A stretch of 64,000 nucleotides of DNA from Novakomyces olei. Its lineage: Eukaryota; Ascomycota; Novakomycetes; Novakomycetales; Novakomycetaceae. Below the pieces are notes generated by a model that saw only the letters and a list, made by a program, of their open reading frames with translations, had not been told where the DNA came from and ran no database searches. The position numbers and the translations under genes were made by a program. Location: contig JADEYG010000004.1 in NCBI GenBank assembly GCA_016906335.1, positions 1,401,001 through 1,465,000 on the forward strand, read 5' to 3'. This document shows positions 45,887-57,706 of the stretch, piece by piece (position 1 is the first letter of the stretch; every line of letters begins with the position of its first letter).

Positions 45887-47795
45887 GAGCGAGTTAAATT
45901 GCGCCGTTGCAAGACTTAGAACTTCTGATCTATTGATTGGCATGGGAACACTAAGTAAGCTTGGGGCAATTGTGAACACTCGCAAACGACATATACAATG
46001 GCAGGACGATGCAAATGAAAGAAGGTTTGTCAAGCCAGAAGTACTTCCTGTAGTCAGCTCAATAACAATTGATTACAACAAGAGAATTGAAGTCCAACAA
46101 GTTACAAATGAGGACTTGGTTGACCCAGAAAAAGTACTGCAGATACTTCAAGACAAGTTTGATCAAACTTTGATCAAGGATCCTCCAAGCAAGTTGCCTA
46201 TAATGAGACCTGTGGTTGCTACATATGAGCCAATTGATCCAGAAAAAAGGTATAACATAAAAAGTGGTACCCAAGCAAAAAGCTTATGTTGCCTCTGAAA
46301 GTAAAGATTGATGAGCTTTTAGAGGCAAAGATGATCTCAATCTCTAGCGAAGAACCTAGTGCAATATTGTTTCCAATTCCCAAAGACAAAGAAATGGTTA
46401 ACAAGCTAACAGATCCTAAAGAAATAATTAAATATTTGAGATTTGTTAATGATGCTCGACCTCGCAATGCAAACATGAAGCGTTTCTACATTCAAGTACC
46501 ACGTATTGACATAGTTGTACAAGACATTGCCCGAGCAAAATACAGAACTAAGATTGATTTGAAGGACGCTTTCTTTCAATCAAGAATACAACCCGGACAG
46601 GAACACTACACGGCATTCTGGACACCATTTGGGATATATCAGTGGAACGTCATGCCTCAAGGAGATCGTAATTCCACTGCTATACAGCAACAACTTATGG
46701 AGGAGCTCTTCAGACCTTACATTGGAATATGGATGACAGTCTATGTCGATGACATAATAATATATGACGATGATGTCCAAGCACATCTGGACCATCTGGT
46801 GCTAGTTTTTTGTATTATGTCAAAGTGGGAACTATACGCGAGTCCAACCAAAACATTTCCGTTTTGCAAGAACTTTGTTGTGCTGGGGAGACAAATTAGT
46901 GATGAAGGAATCAAAATGACTGATAAATCAAAAAACTCCATACTGCGACTGGAACCACCAAAGAATATTAAGCAAGTACAAAGATTGGTTGGAATGCTGA
47001 ATTGGGTTTCAACGTTCATACCAAACTTATCCTCTCACATTTCAACATTCACTGAGATGAAGGATTTTTCTTGGGACGAAACAAAACAAAAAGGCTTTGA
47101 TAAAGTCAAGAAAGCAGTTCAGCACGACATAGTACTTTCACTATTTGACCCTGAGCCCCTGAATAATGGTACAGAAAAACTATTCATGGGAATAGATGCT
47201 TCACTAGTTGGTACAGGTGGATGGCTAGGACAAGGACAAGACTGGAGAAAATGCAGAGTAATAGGCTTCACGTCGAAAAAATTAGGGATAGCTGAATCAC
47301 ACTATCCTGTACATGAACTTGAATATCTTGCATGCATACGAGCTCTTGATCATTTTGAAATATATGCTCGAGGTTACTGTCATGATCCCCGCCTCGCGTG
47401 AACCACGACAGCGAACGACGCCTGAAGTCCTGTAGCGCCAAAGGCGATGACTTCAGGCTAGATAGATCTAAATAGCTCGCGCGAGGTAATGTTGGACATT
47501 ACTCGCGCGAAGCGCGTAAGTGGCCTAGCTCGCGAGCAGGTTGGACCTGGCTCGCGCGAAGCAGGTCCACGTCCATGCCCGCGCGACGTAGGCACGTCGC
47601 GGCGCATGACAGTAGTAGTAGCGATCGCGCATCGCTACGAAGCTAGATAGATCGATCCATAGAGTTCATAGCTCGCCACCGCTTTCCCAATGCGGATGGT
47701 CTGGGACCATCGCATTGAGATCGTGGTGGGATGAGGCTTAGGCCGCGAAGTGGCTAAGCGAGCCGCTAAGCCTCATAGGATAGTCTACATAGTCG

Positions 47796-47829
47796 CCCAT
47801 GGAGAGAACTCTCTCCACGGGCTTATAAT
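47796..47829 (+). promoter_or_regulatory. Element J LTR hairpin and self-primer segment
   Basis: Hairpin CCCATGGAGAG/CTCTCCACGGG at 47796-47821, followed by GGCTTATAAT (47820-47829). This is the exact complement of the primer site at 48085-48094 (ATTATAAGCC), two bases after the LTR. Same layout as in A and B. Confidence 0.65.
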
Positions 47830-48251
47830 CTCAAAGTTGCTACATAACCTTGTAGCAGGTAAGCTTTAGAGAAGCGCCGTCGCCTTTTCAAGGACAACGT
47901 CCTTTTCCTTTTCCTTAGTTCTTGCGCCGGGCGCAAGTCTACGTTCCCGTTTCTCGGTACTCGCTTCGCGCGGTACCCGATTGAACTTCCTTTGTCGAGC
48001 GGTCTCGCAAAGGACAGTCCGTGTTCGCCTGTAGCGACACGCGAGTTTACACCGCGGTGCTCCCCTCTAAGGGCCACCTACACTATTATAAGCCGTGAGC
48101 TCGTCTAAGCTACAGATTTACACGGCGTTGAAAGGTGTCACGCACGGAGGCGTACACAAATTTCGATTTACAAGTTTTATTTCGCACTAAGTTGTTGCGA
48201 CGAAGGGTGCTTTGCTACGGTTTAGCAGCACAAACGAATTATTGAATTACG

Positions 48252-49199
48252 ATGAGTCAAGAGGACTTGAACGCGTTTCTGCAGACGCTGCAGGCGCAGA
48301 TCGCGTCGCTCCAAGAGGAGCGCGTTAAGGACAAATCGGTTATTGAAGGCCTTCGCCAGGAAATGGGATCCCGGGGATCTCGACGATCAGGAGTCAGCGA
48401 AGGGCCAAGCATTTCGAAGCCGGATACATTCAGAGGCGATCGCAGATCGGTGGATACTTTCCTTGCACAGGTTCGCTTATACGTGAGACTCAAGCCACAT
48501 GAGTTTCGCAACGACGAAGCGAAGGTCCTGTTTGCGGTATCTTATCTGCGCGGTGCCGCTTTTGCGTGGTTTGAACCCCACTTGCGCGACCACGATGAAA
48601 GCCTAATTACCAGTGACTTTGCCCTGTTTTGCGACGAGCTCTCCACGACATTTGGGAGCGTCGACCGCATTAGTCAGGCTGAGCGGGAGCTAGCATTGCT
48701 CAAACAGCGAGGATCTGTTGCTGAGTATACTTCGCGTTTTCAGCAGATCACTTCGCACTTGGATTTTAGCGATCACAGTTTACGCTACGAATATTATCAA
48801 GGATTGAAAGATCGAATTAAGGACGAATTATCTCGGTTGGAAAAATCGCGTACATTGTCAGACTTAATTGAGAAGTCTGTACGCGTGGACGAAAGGTTGT
48901 CGGATCGTTACTACGAAAGCGCTAGCCGTACGAACGCCAAGGGCGCTTCAGGCTATAGGGGCGCGACGATCGCGAACAAAGGATACACTCCCATGGAGGT
49001 AGATGCTACCAGTTACGAAAAGAAGAGCATTACCAGCGACGAACGCCAGCGTCGAAAGAAAGAGAACAGATGTTTTACGTGCGGACGCGAAGGTCATCGC
49101 GCACGTGATTGCAAACAGAAGCAACGCAATTATGAGCAACGCATCTCGGTGGTTATGGACAGTATCACGGAACCGGGAAAAGCGAGAGCCCAGGTCTAA
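48252..49199 (+). other. Element J gag region
   Basis: About 315 residues: MSQEDLNAFLQTLQ coiled-coil-like start, capsid domain (PDTFRGDRRSVDTFLAQVRL, YLRGAAFAWFEPHL, YYQGLKDRIKDELSRL), CCHC knuckle CFTCGREGHRARDC. A single open frame. Confidence 0.9.
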
Positions 49200-49243
49200 A
49201 AGAAAGGCCTGATCTGGGCGTTAATGACACGAGGCTTTCGGAG

Positions 49244-52200
49244 GTGATGTCAGTGGTACCCGAACCTGACAGAGGAATACATCTCACAGTTACTGCAAAT
49301 TTGAGAACTAGCAAGGGCCAGCTGGACGCGAAGGCGCTGATCGACTCAGGCGCGACGTCGAATTTTATCAGCCAGAGCCTTGCTACGAGAAGCATAATCG
49401 ATATAACGAAGAAGGCGAAGATTGAGCCACTACGAGTTGTGGATGGAAGAGCGATTCGCACCGGAGGTGTTCGCTTCCAGACTGAAAACATGGAGGTCAC
49501 CATAGGCGAACATCGCGAGACTATGATGTTTAACGTGATACCGCTCTCTGGACACGACGTTATTTTAGGAAAGCCATGGCTCGACAAACATGAGCCAAGG
49601 ATTGCATGGAGACGTGCAAAAGTCGAATTCGAGTCTTCCTATTGCTTAGCAAACTGCCTCAAGAAGCCCGAGGCACAAGACGAACCATCGCAAATCAGTG
49701 CGACGGAATTTGCTAAGCTATCGCGAGGCAACGACTCGGGATTGCTGTGCGTATACGCGACCGACGCTAAAAGCGAGGACAAAAACGTCGCTATACCTCC
49801 CGAGTATGCAGACTTTCGCGATCTTTTTGAGAAAAGAAATGCAGACATTCTACCACAGCATCAGGCGTGGGATCACGCAATACCGTTGACAGAAGGCGCG
49901 AAGCCGCCGTTCGGGCCTATATATCCTCTGGCCGAACGCGAGCTACAAACACTACGCGACTACATTAAAGACAATCTAGCGAAGGGATTCATTAGGCCGT
50001 CTTCATCGCCCGCGGGGGCTCCAATTCTTTTTGTGAAAAAGAAGGACGGTTCGCTGAGACTGTGCGTAGATTATCGCGGGCTAAACGCGGTAACTGTCAA
50101 AAATCGCTATGCGCTGCCGCTCATATCGGAGCTATTGGATCGCATTCGTCAGTCGACGATATTTACGCGATTAGATCTCCGTGGCGCGTATAATCTTGTC
50201 CGTATACGCGAAGGCGACGAGTGGAAAACCGCCTTCCGTACGCGTTATGGACATTACGAATATCAGGTTATGCCTTTCGGGCTCACGAACGCCCCGGCAT
50301 CTTTCCAAGCTCTTGCGAACGACACATTACGCGATTGTCTGGATCGCTTTGCTGTTGTATACTTGGACGACATCTTGATCTATTCGGACACCGAGGAGGA
50401 GCATGTGACGCATGTTCGCGAAGTACTGAAACGACTTCGCAAAGCAAACTTATTTGTGAAACTAGAGAAATGCGAGTTCCACACAGACACGACAGAGTTC
50501 CTAGGCTTTGTTGTCTCTACGAAAGGAGTGTCTATGGAGAAAGCGAAAGTTGATTCTATTGAGACATGGCCTGAACCCAAGAACGCGAAAGACGTTATGT
50601 CGTTCTTAGGCCTATCAAATTACTATCGCAGATTTATTGCAAACTACAGCAAAATTACCATCCCTCTCACCCGCTTACTGAAGAAGGATGCGCAGTTTAA
50701 TTTCTCCAAGGAGTGCATTGACTCTTTCCAAACTCTGAAGAACGCTTTTCTGGGTGCGCCGATCCTTGCGCATTTCGACCCGCAGAAGCCAAGTTATTTG
50801 GAAACCGACGCATCGGACTTCGCGATCGGTGGGATTCTCTCGCAGAAAGACAACAGCGACGAAATGAGACCCATCGCGTTCTACTCGCGAAAAATGACTA
50901 GCGCGGAAGTAAACTATGATATCTACGACAAAGAGCTGTTAGCTATTGTCGCATGTCTTCGCGAATGGCGAGTTTACCTGGAGAGTCCGTTACATCGCAC
51001 TACAATTTATACGGATCACCGCAATCTCATGTACTTTCTTACAGCAAGAGTACTTAGCCGTAGACAGATGCGATGGTCGCAATTGATCGCTTCCTATGAT
51101 TTCGTTATTGAATACCGTGCTGGAAAGCTAAATCACAAAGCGGATGCCTTGTCTAGGCGAAGCGATTATGTCGGCGATAAGGAACAGGAGAAACCAGAGC
51201 GAACTATGGCACTATTGGACAGATCGCACTTCCTGTTCGCGACCGTAGAAGATACAGGCATTGATGATCAGATTAAACAATGTTACGGCAAAGACAAGAC
51301 TTGCAAGGTTGTCATGGAGGACCTCGGCAAGCAGCCAGTGTCGGAACATCTGCGAAACTACAGTATAAACGAAAAGGGTCTTCTAACGTTTTCGGGTTTG
51401 CTATACATCCCAAACGACAATCGTTTGCGATTAGCTATACTACAGACATGCCATGATTCGCATGTCGCGGGTCACCCTGGCCAGGCCAAAACGTTGGACT
51501 TAGTCATGCGAAACTACTATTGGCCACGCATGCGAAAAGAGATATTTAGCTACGTCGAGTCGTGCGATACTTGTGCGCGAAACAAGCCTTCGCGACATGC
51601 ACCGTATGGACTACTACACCCATGAGAGTACCAGCGAGACCCTGGGAAAGTATCTCAATGGACTTCATTGTGAAATTACCGGAGTCGCGCGATGCGATTA
51701 CACAAAAAACCTACGACTCCATATGGGTAATCACCTGTCGATTTACGAAAATCGGAATATTTATACCAATACGCGAATCTATTAAGGCTACTGAGCTAGC
51801 TTTGATTTACGCCCATCGCGTATTTGCCAACTATGGCCTACCAGACGAAATAGTCTCTGACAGGGGTTCGGTATTTGTATCGCAGTTTACACGACACTTG
51901 CTTTCGCAATGCGATATACAGCAGAAGTTGTCTACCGCGTACCACCCACAGAGCGACGGCCAAACAGAGAGGCTTAACCAGATCTTAGAGCAATATCTGA
52001 GGATCTACAGCAACTATCAGCAAAGCAATTGGGTCAATTTGTTACCTTTTGCTCAATTCGCGTACAACAATTCAGAGCAGTCGTCTACAAAGACAACACC
52101 GTTTTACGCTTTTTACGGCTACAACCCGAAATGTCGCTTTACGATTTCATCTTCGCGACAATGCCCATCCGCGGATGAACGTATCGAATACCTACGGAAT

Positions 52201-52725
52201 CTACATCGCTTATTGAAAGTCGAAATCGAAAAGTCTCTCAGCGACCAGGCGCGCTTTGCAAATGAGCATCGCGTCGACAAAAGTTTTGCTATTGGCGATC
52301 AAGTCTGGCTAGTGCGAAAAAATATTAGCACTACGCGGCCATGCGATAAGCTGGATGCCAAGAAGCTGGGACCGTTTAGGATTATCGCACGCGTTGGTTT
52401 GCGTGCATATCGCTTGGAACTATCGAAGGCAATGCGTATACATCCTGTCTTCCACGCTTCATTGCTAGAGCGACATAACGCAGTGTCGCAGATCGCGCGA
52501 GAACAGATCGCGCCACCACCTCCAGTTATATTGGATGCTAACCCGGAATGGGAAGTCGAGCAAGTTCTAGACTCGCGCATCCGACGCAAGCAACTTCAAT
52601 ATTATGTGCATTGGAAAGGCTACGACGCCTCCGACCGCACGTGGGAGCCTGCGAAACATTTACACAACTGCATGGATTTGGTAAACGAATTCCACCGTGC
52701 ACACCCGAACAAACCTGGTTCTTAA
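49244..52725 (+). other. Element J pol region
   Basis: Protease ([13 protein letters not shown]), reverse transcriptase ([29 protein letters not shown]), RNase H (LETDASDFAIGGILS), integrase finger (CDTCARNK), DDE core (SDRGSVFVSQF, AYHPQSDGQTERLNQ), GPF tail and chromodomain (YYVHWKGYDASDRTWEP). About one break. Confidence 0.9.
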
Positions 52726-52952
52726 ATGGGAATGCTAAGCGAGCTCCCTATTCGGGCGACGACCTTCAACTTTCGTCACCCACGCGAAACTAAGACTCAA
52801 CTCTTAAAGTGATTTATTGATTTATTGATTATACCGCGATTATTATTGTTTAAATTATTACGAGAAAATTATACAAAAACATATTCAATTACTTGTCGAA
52901 CAAATAATATGGGACAACGCAAGGAGGAATGGCTGTTGAGTCACGCACACAA

Positions 52953-53408
52953 TTACGGACGAGCGGCACGGAGCGAAAGAATCTCGCGCTCCAACGCACG
53001 GTTGCGGCGCTCGAGGCGAGCGATAGTCGCATCGCGCTGGGCCAGCGCACTCGAAACCGAACCGACGATCGAATTTGTTGACGGAGGACCGTCATCGGCA
53101 ATTACATGCACCTCGAATGGTGCCTGACGTCTTTCCTCCTGCGCTCGCTGTCGCGCGCGACGTCTTTCGCGGCGACGCTGCAGCTCCTCGCGCTCTCTCA
53201 CACGCTGTTCTTCACGCGCGGCAACAAGGCGCTCGTTCTCCTCATTGTCATGAAGAAAACGGCCTCCTTCGCAACGGGTGCGACGTGCCGCGCAGACCAT
53301 ACAGCGACGCACAAACGGTGCAGTGCCGAGAACGAAGCGGCACGGCAAAGAGTTTGCCACGCAATACTCGCAGGGCACGATAGCATCTCTGACATGAACA
53401 AGCGACAT
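52953..53408 (-). CDS. Antisense accessory gene of element J (Zn2Cys6-like and coiled coil)
   Basis: About 151 residues on the strand opposite to pol, starting at ATG 53408 (MSLVHVRDAIVPC). The N-terminal third has a double cysteine cluster C-x2-C-x6-C-x12-C-x2-C-x6-C (CEYCVANSLPC and CMVCAARRTRC), a spacing allowed for Zn(II)2Cys6 domains. A long Arg/Glu-rich helix follows (about residues 50-90, REEQRVREREELQRRRERRR), then a short linker and a second coiled-coil segment (IARLERRNRALEREILSLRA). Zinc cluster plus coiled coil is the layout of fungal Zn2Cys6 regulators, but the basic spacing between cysteines is not classical. A TATATAA box lies about 95 bp upstream on the same strand. It is open in one frame and matches the antisense gene in element A. 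Role unknown: it could bind nucleic acid or antagonise the sense transcript. Confidence 0.65.
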   Translation of the reverse strand: MSLVHVRDAIVPCEYCVANSLPCRFVLGTAPFVRRCMVCAARRTRCEGGRFLHDNEENERLVAAREEQRVREREELQRRRERRRARQRAQEERRQAPFEVHVIADDGPPSTNSIVGSVSSALAQRDATIARLERRNRALEREILSLRAARP

Positions 53409-53500
53409 GTTGTTGTTGATCCGGAACGCAGAGCGAAAATTCTTGTTTTGCATCCGCAAATTACTTTATATTACTTAGATAGTTTTATTGCCGAAAGCGC

Positions 53501-53510
53501 ACTTATATAG
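53501..53510 (-). promoter_or_regulatory. TATA box for the J antisense gene
   Basis: CTATATAAGT on the minus strand, about 95 bp before the ATG at 53408 and just outside the 3' LTR (which starts at 53573). It gives the antisense gene a plausible promoter within the element. Confidence 0.4.
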
Positions 53511-56039
53511 CAGTCTAGTAGCTAACGTGGTTTTCATAGGCGCGGAGACCTCGCCCTAGAAAGGGGGGATAGTGTCATGATCCCCGCCTCGCGTGAACCA
53601 CGACAGCGAACGACGCCTGAAGTCCTGTAGCGCCAAGGCGATGACTTCAGGCTAGATAGATCTAAATAGCTCGCGCGAGGTAATGTTGGACATTACTCGC
53701 GCGAAGCGCGTAAGTGGCCTAGCTCGCGAGCAGGTTGGACCTGGCTCGCGCGAAGCAGGTCCACGTCCATGCCCGCGCGACGTAGGCACGTCGCGGCGCA
53801 TGACAGTAGTAGTAGCGATCGCGCATCGCTACGAAGCTAGATAGATCGATCCATAGAGTTCATAGCTCGCCACCGCTTTCCCAATGCGGATGGTCTGGGA
53901 CCATCGCATTGAGATCGTGGTGGGATGAGGCTTAGGCCGCGAAGTGGCTAAGCGAGCCGCTAAGCCTCATAGGATAGTCTACATAGTCGCCCATGGAGAG
54001 AACTCTCTCCACGGGCTTATAATCTCAAAGTTGCTACATAACCTTGTAGCAGGTAAGCTTTAGAGAAGCGCCGTCGCCTTTTCAAGGACAACGTCCTTTT
54101 CCTTTTCCTTAGTTCTTGCGCCGGGCGCAAGTCTACGTTCCCGTTTCTCGGTACTCGCTTCGCGCGGTACCCGATTGAACTTCCTTTGTCGAGCGGTCTC
54201 GCAAAGGACAGTCCGTGTTCGCCTGTAGCGACACGCGAGTTTACACCGCGGTGCTCCCCTCTAAGGGCCACCTTACAGTTACCAAGTCAATTGTTTGACA
54301 GACAACAAAGCTCTGAGTCGCCTCCTTTACTCCAAAAATGTTATGCTTTCACGAAGACACCTTAGATGGATGGATTTTTTGAATGAGTTCGATATTAATA
54401 TTATTCATGTTCCTGGAACTGAAAATATCTTGGCTGATCTACTTTCAAGAACACACGGAAAAACAGCGGATATAGGTGCAATTTCCGTACAAATCTCGCC
54501 CCAGAATAATTTAAAATTTGAGCTGGCCTACGAAAAGGACAAACATTGGTCCAAAATACTCACTATTTTGAAAAATCCAGACAATTTTGCAGACAATGAA
54601 AGCGTAAAAATCAAATCGCGCTACTACATCCAAGACGGTATAATACATCTCAAATACGATGATAGAATCTGCCTACCGACAGATTTCACAAACATCATAA
54701 TAAGAGAATCACATGACACCTACCAAGGAGGGCATGGAGGCATAAAGAAAACAATAGCAGGCGTAGGCCGCAAATACTACTGGCCAGGGATGGCAAAAGA
54801 AATAAATGAATATGTCAGATCATGTGAAACGTGTGCTAAAAGCAAAATTATACCTCAAAAGCCAATGGGACTATTGCAAGAACTCGATATACCGAGTAAT
54901 CGTTGGCAAACAATAGGCATGGACTTCATCACTGGACTACCAGCTTCGGGAACTCAAAAGTTTGATGCTATAATTTGCATAGTTGATCGTCTAACCAAAA
55001 GAGCTCATTTCTGGCCCACGCACACAACTGTAACAGCACAAGGAACTGCACAGCTATTTTTGGAAAGATACTTCTGTCTACACGGCTTACCAACTGCAAT
55101 AATAAGTGACAGAGATGTAAGATTTATGTCTGAATTTTGGCAGACACTTACAAAAATTCTTCAAATCAAACTGAAGCCATCATCAAGCTATCACCCACAG
55201 TCCAACGGTCAAACCGAACGTACAAATCGTGTATTGGAAGACTATCTTCGTCTTTTCATTTATGCCAATAAAAACAACTTCAGCTGGCACACATTATTAT
55301 CGTTTGCCGAATTCTTTTACTCTTCAAGCCAACACTCCGCCATATCAATGACACCCTTTGAGGCGGATCTTGGCTCCATCCCACGCAGTCTTACTGACTT
55401 ATCAATGCCCGAAACACCGAACAAAGATACTTCCTTTTTTATAAACACTCTGGAGGCCAACAAAATTCTTTGTCAAGATGCTATCAGAACAGCACATGAT
55501 TTATCAAAAATCTATGCGGATGAAAAGCGACTAAATGTTGAATATAATGTTAATGACCTGGCTTATTTAAGCACAGGCAACATACGAGAAATACCGGAGC
55601 TATTCCACGATGTTCTCACACGAAAATTACAATCAAAATACATTGGTCCATTCAAAATTATTCAAAAAATCAGTCCTGTTTCATATGAATTGGAACTACC
55701 AACATCCATAAAATATCATCCCGTTGTTCACATTTCTCAATTAAAGAAACATCATCCAATGAACAGTCACAACACCAGAGAACAACCTAAGCCTAAAGCT
55801 CTGCGACGCTACAAAGACAACACAGAATTATATTTAATTAAACAAATCGTTGATCATGGATGGTTCAAAGGATCTAAAAAATCCAATACACCGAAACAGG
55901 GGTATAAGCTTTTATACCGAATCCGCTGGGAAGGCTATGGACCTGAAGACGATACATGGGAACCTAAATCTCACTTGGCTAACTCAACCAACCTGCTGAA
56001 CAACTACAATTCGACACATCTCGAATTAGTGGGGGAGGA

Positions 56040-56364
56040 TGTTAGGCCATAGTGTAGATAGTAAAATTAAAATTAAAAATGACATAATTAAATTAAATTA
56101 ATTCACTCCAAATACGGAATCTAACCGATTTGGAGGAATATTTAATTACTAATCATTAAATCAAGCCACTGATCGGGTATCTGTATCCTATCAATGATAA
56201 GGTGATTGTTATAACTGTGGAAATTACTCACTGTTATAACTTTTAGATTAATTAAATCTACCCTTAAACTATGGAAAACCTTGTCCTTTTATAGACGTCA
56301 AGGCTCAGCTCTTATCTTCGTAATTTGCCAAGAGATAGGATTAAGACTTTCCTATCAATTAGTA
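56040..56364 (+). repeat. 3' LTR of element D with inverted distal part
   Basis: The first 167 bp (56040-56206) read in plus orientation; the distal 158 bp (56207-56364) read in reverse. The borders lie in ATAAGGTGAT and ATCACCTTAT, which form an inverted repeat with the surrounding D' LTR. The 35-bp stretch between the two GATTACTAATTGAT words is missing here. Confidence 0.75.
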
Positions 56365-56588
56365 ATCACCTTATCATTGATAGGATACAGATACCCGATC
56401 AGTGGCTTGATTTAATGATTAGTAATTAAATATTCCTCCAAATCGGTTAGATTCCGTATTTGGAGTGAATTAATTTAATTTAATTATGTCATTTTTAATT
56501 TTAATTTTACTATCTACACTATGGCCTAACACCCTTCAGACCCCTTGCTGAGGGTGGTTGCTCTGTCAATCATTTTAATTCGAATAGT

Positions 56589-57155
56589 TTAAAGGTCCAC
56601 ATTTGAGATACCAACTAGAGCTTTTATTCCTTGGTATTCTTGTGGTAGGCCGTTGACATAATTTAACATCTTATCTTCCTCGTCCATTATGGCGCCAGCC
56701 GATATCGCCTCCGTTTCGAGCTCGTCGACTTTATTCATGTATGAATAAATATCTTTAAAGTTTTCAAGTTTCAAAGAATCCAAGTTCCTCATTACTTCTC
56801 GCAAGTAAGTCTTTGAATTCCTCCCATAGAGCTGTTCGAGAAAATCCAGAACTTCAGTACCAGTATCGTGGTTTATGAAGCTAAAGATCAACTCGGGGGT
56901 AACAGACGACGCTATCATACTCAACAATTGATTTTCTTTTCTTTTGTATTCAAGTTGAGATTTTGCAGTATTATTTTCTTTGAGCTGCAAAATTGACGCG
57001 TCGTCCAGCTCCTTCGATCTCCTATGTATTTCGAAAATACTTTTCCATGTTCTATAATTATAGGGATTGAGAACAGGAAGTTTAATCAGCATTTCGTTAT
57101 TAAGAGAGTTCATAATTTCAAGCTTTGATTCTTTCTCTGAAGGCTCCAGGCTCAT
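56589..57155 (-). other. Element G gag N-terminal region
   Basis: About 188 residues with copia (UBN2-like) gag features: LPVLNPYNYRTWKSIFEIH near the start, then LMSMIAS-like and FLEQLYGRNSKTYLREVM, and YVNGLPQEYQGIKALV near the end. The start MSLEPSEKESK lies just after the primer site. It is followed by D' at 56531. Confidence 0.82.
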
Positions 57156-57159
57156 AACC

Positions 57160-57654
<495 letters not shown>

Positions 57655-57706
57655 CCAACATGCATTCATTGGTTCGAGTCGCGTTCCCACCTTGACAGCA
57701 GCGGTG

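Larger units (their letters stand above)
47378..54277 (+). mobile_element. Ty3/gypsy chromodomain element J, full length
   Basis: 6,900 bp, duplication GTTAC (47373-47377 and 54278-54282) in element D RNase H. The 705-bp LTRs 47378-48082 and 53573-54277 differ by only about two single-base indels, so it is recent. Order: LTR, self-complementary primer site, gag, pol with chromodomain, antisense accessory gene, polypurine AAAGGGGGGATAG, LTR. About one break in pol; otherwise it looks whole. Related to family B (the LTRs share the TGTCATGATCC start; gag and pol are similar). Confidence 0.94.
45892..56038 (+). other. Element D pol region, split by element J
   Basis: Remaining protease region, reverse transcriptase (KIDLKDAFFQSR, YVDDIIIYDDD), RNase H (GIDASLVGTGGWLG, cut at 47377 by J), then from 54283 the rest of RNase H, the integrase finger (CETCAKSK), DDE core (SDRDVRFMSEFW), tail (KYIGPFKII) and chromodomain (LYRIRWEGYGPEDDTWEP). 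The part after J is one long open frame of about 585 residues. Confidence 0.85.
28793..56364 (+). mobile_element. Ty3/gypsy chromodomain element D, hosting C and J
   Basis: Parts: 5' LTR 28793-29152, leader, ORF1 to 29882, gag and protease start 29949-30978, [C 30979-45886], rest of protease, reverse transcriptase and RNase H to 47377, [J 47378-54277], remaining RNase H, integrase and chromodomain to 56038, polypurine GTGGGGGAGGA, and 3' LTR 56040-56364. The outer duplication is ATCAC (28788-28792 and 56365-56369). Besides the two insertions there are about one or two breaks. The distal 158 bp of the 3' LTR is inverted (56207-56364). Confidence 0.85.
28595..56531 (-). mobile_element. Solo LTR of family D (D'), split by element D
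   Basis: Pieces 28595-28792 and 56365-56531 together equal one 360-bp family-D LTR in minus orientation, once the 5-bp ATCAC duplication is counted. It is flanked by CCCTT in element G. Element D (plus) sits inside it, so a family-D element landed in an LTR of its own family in the opposite direction. Confidence 0.8.

Noticed and set aside
47823-48077. 84-residue minus-strand frame, repeated at 54017-54271
   Set aside because: Inside the J LTRs; no start context or family resemblance.
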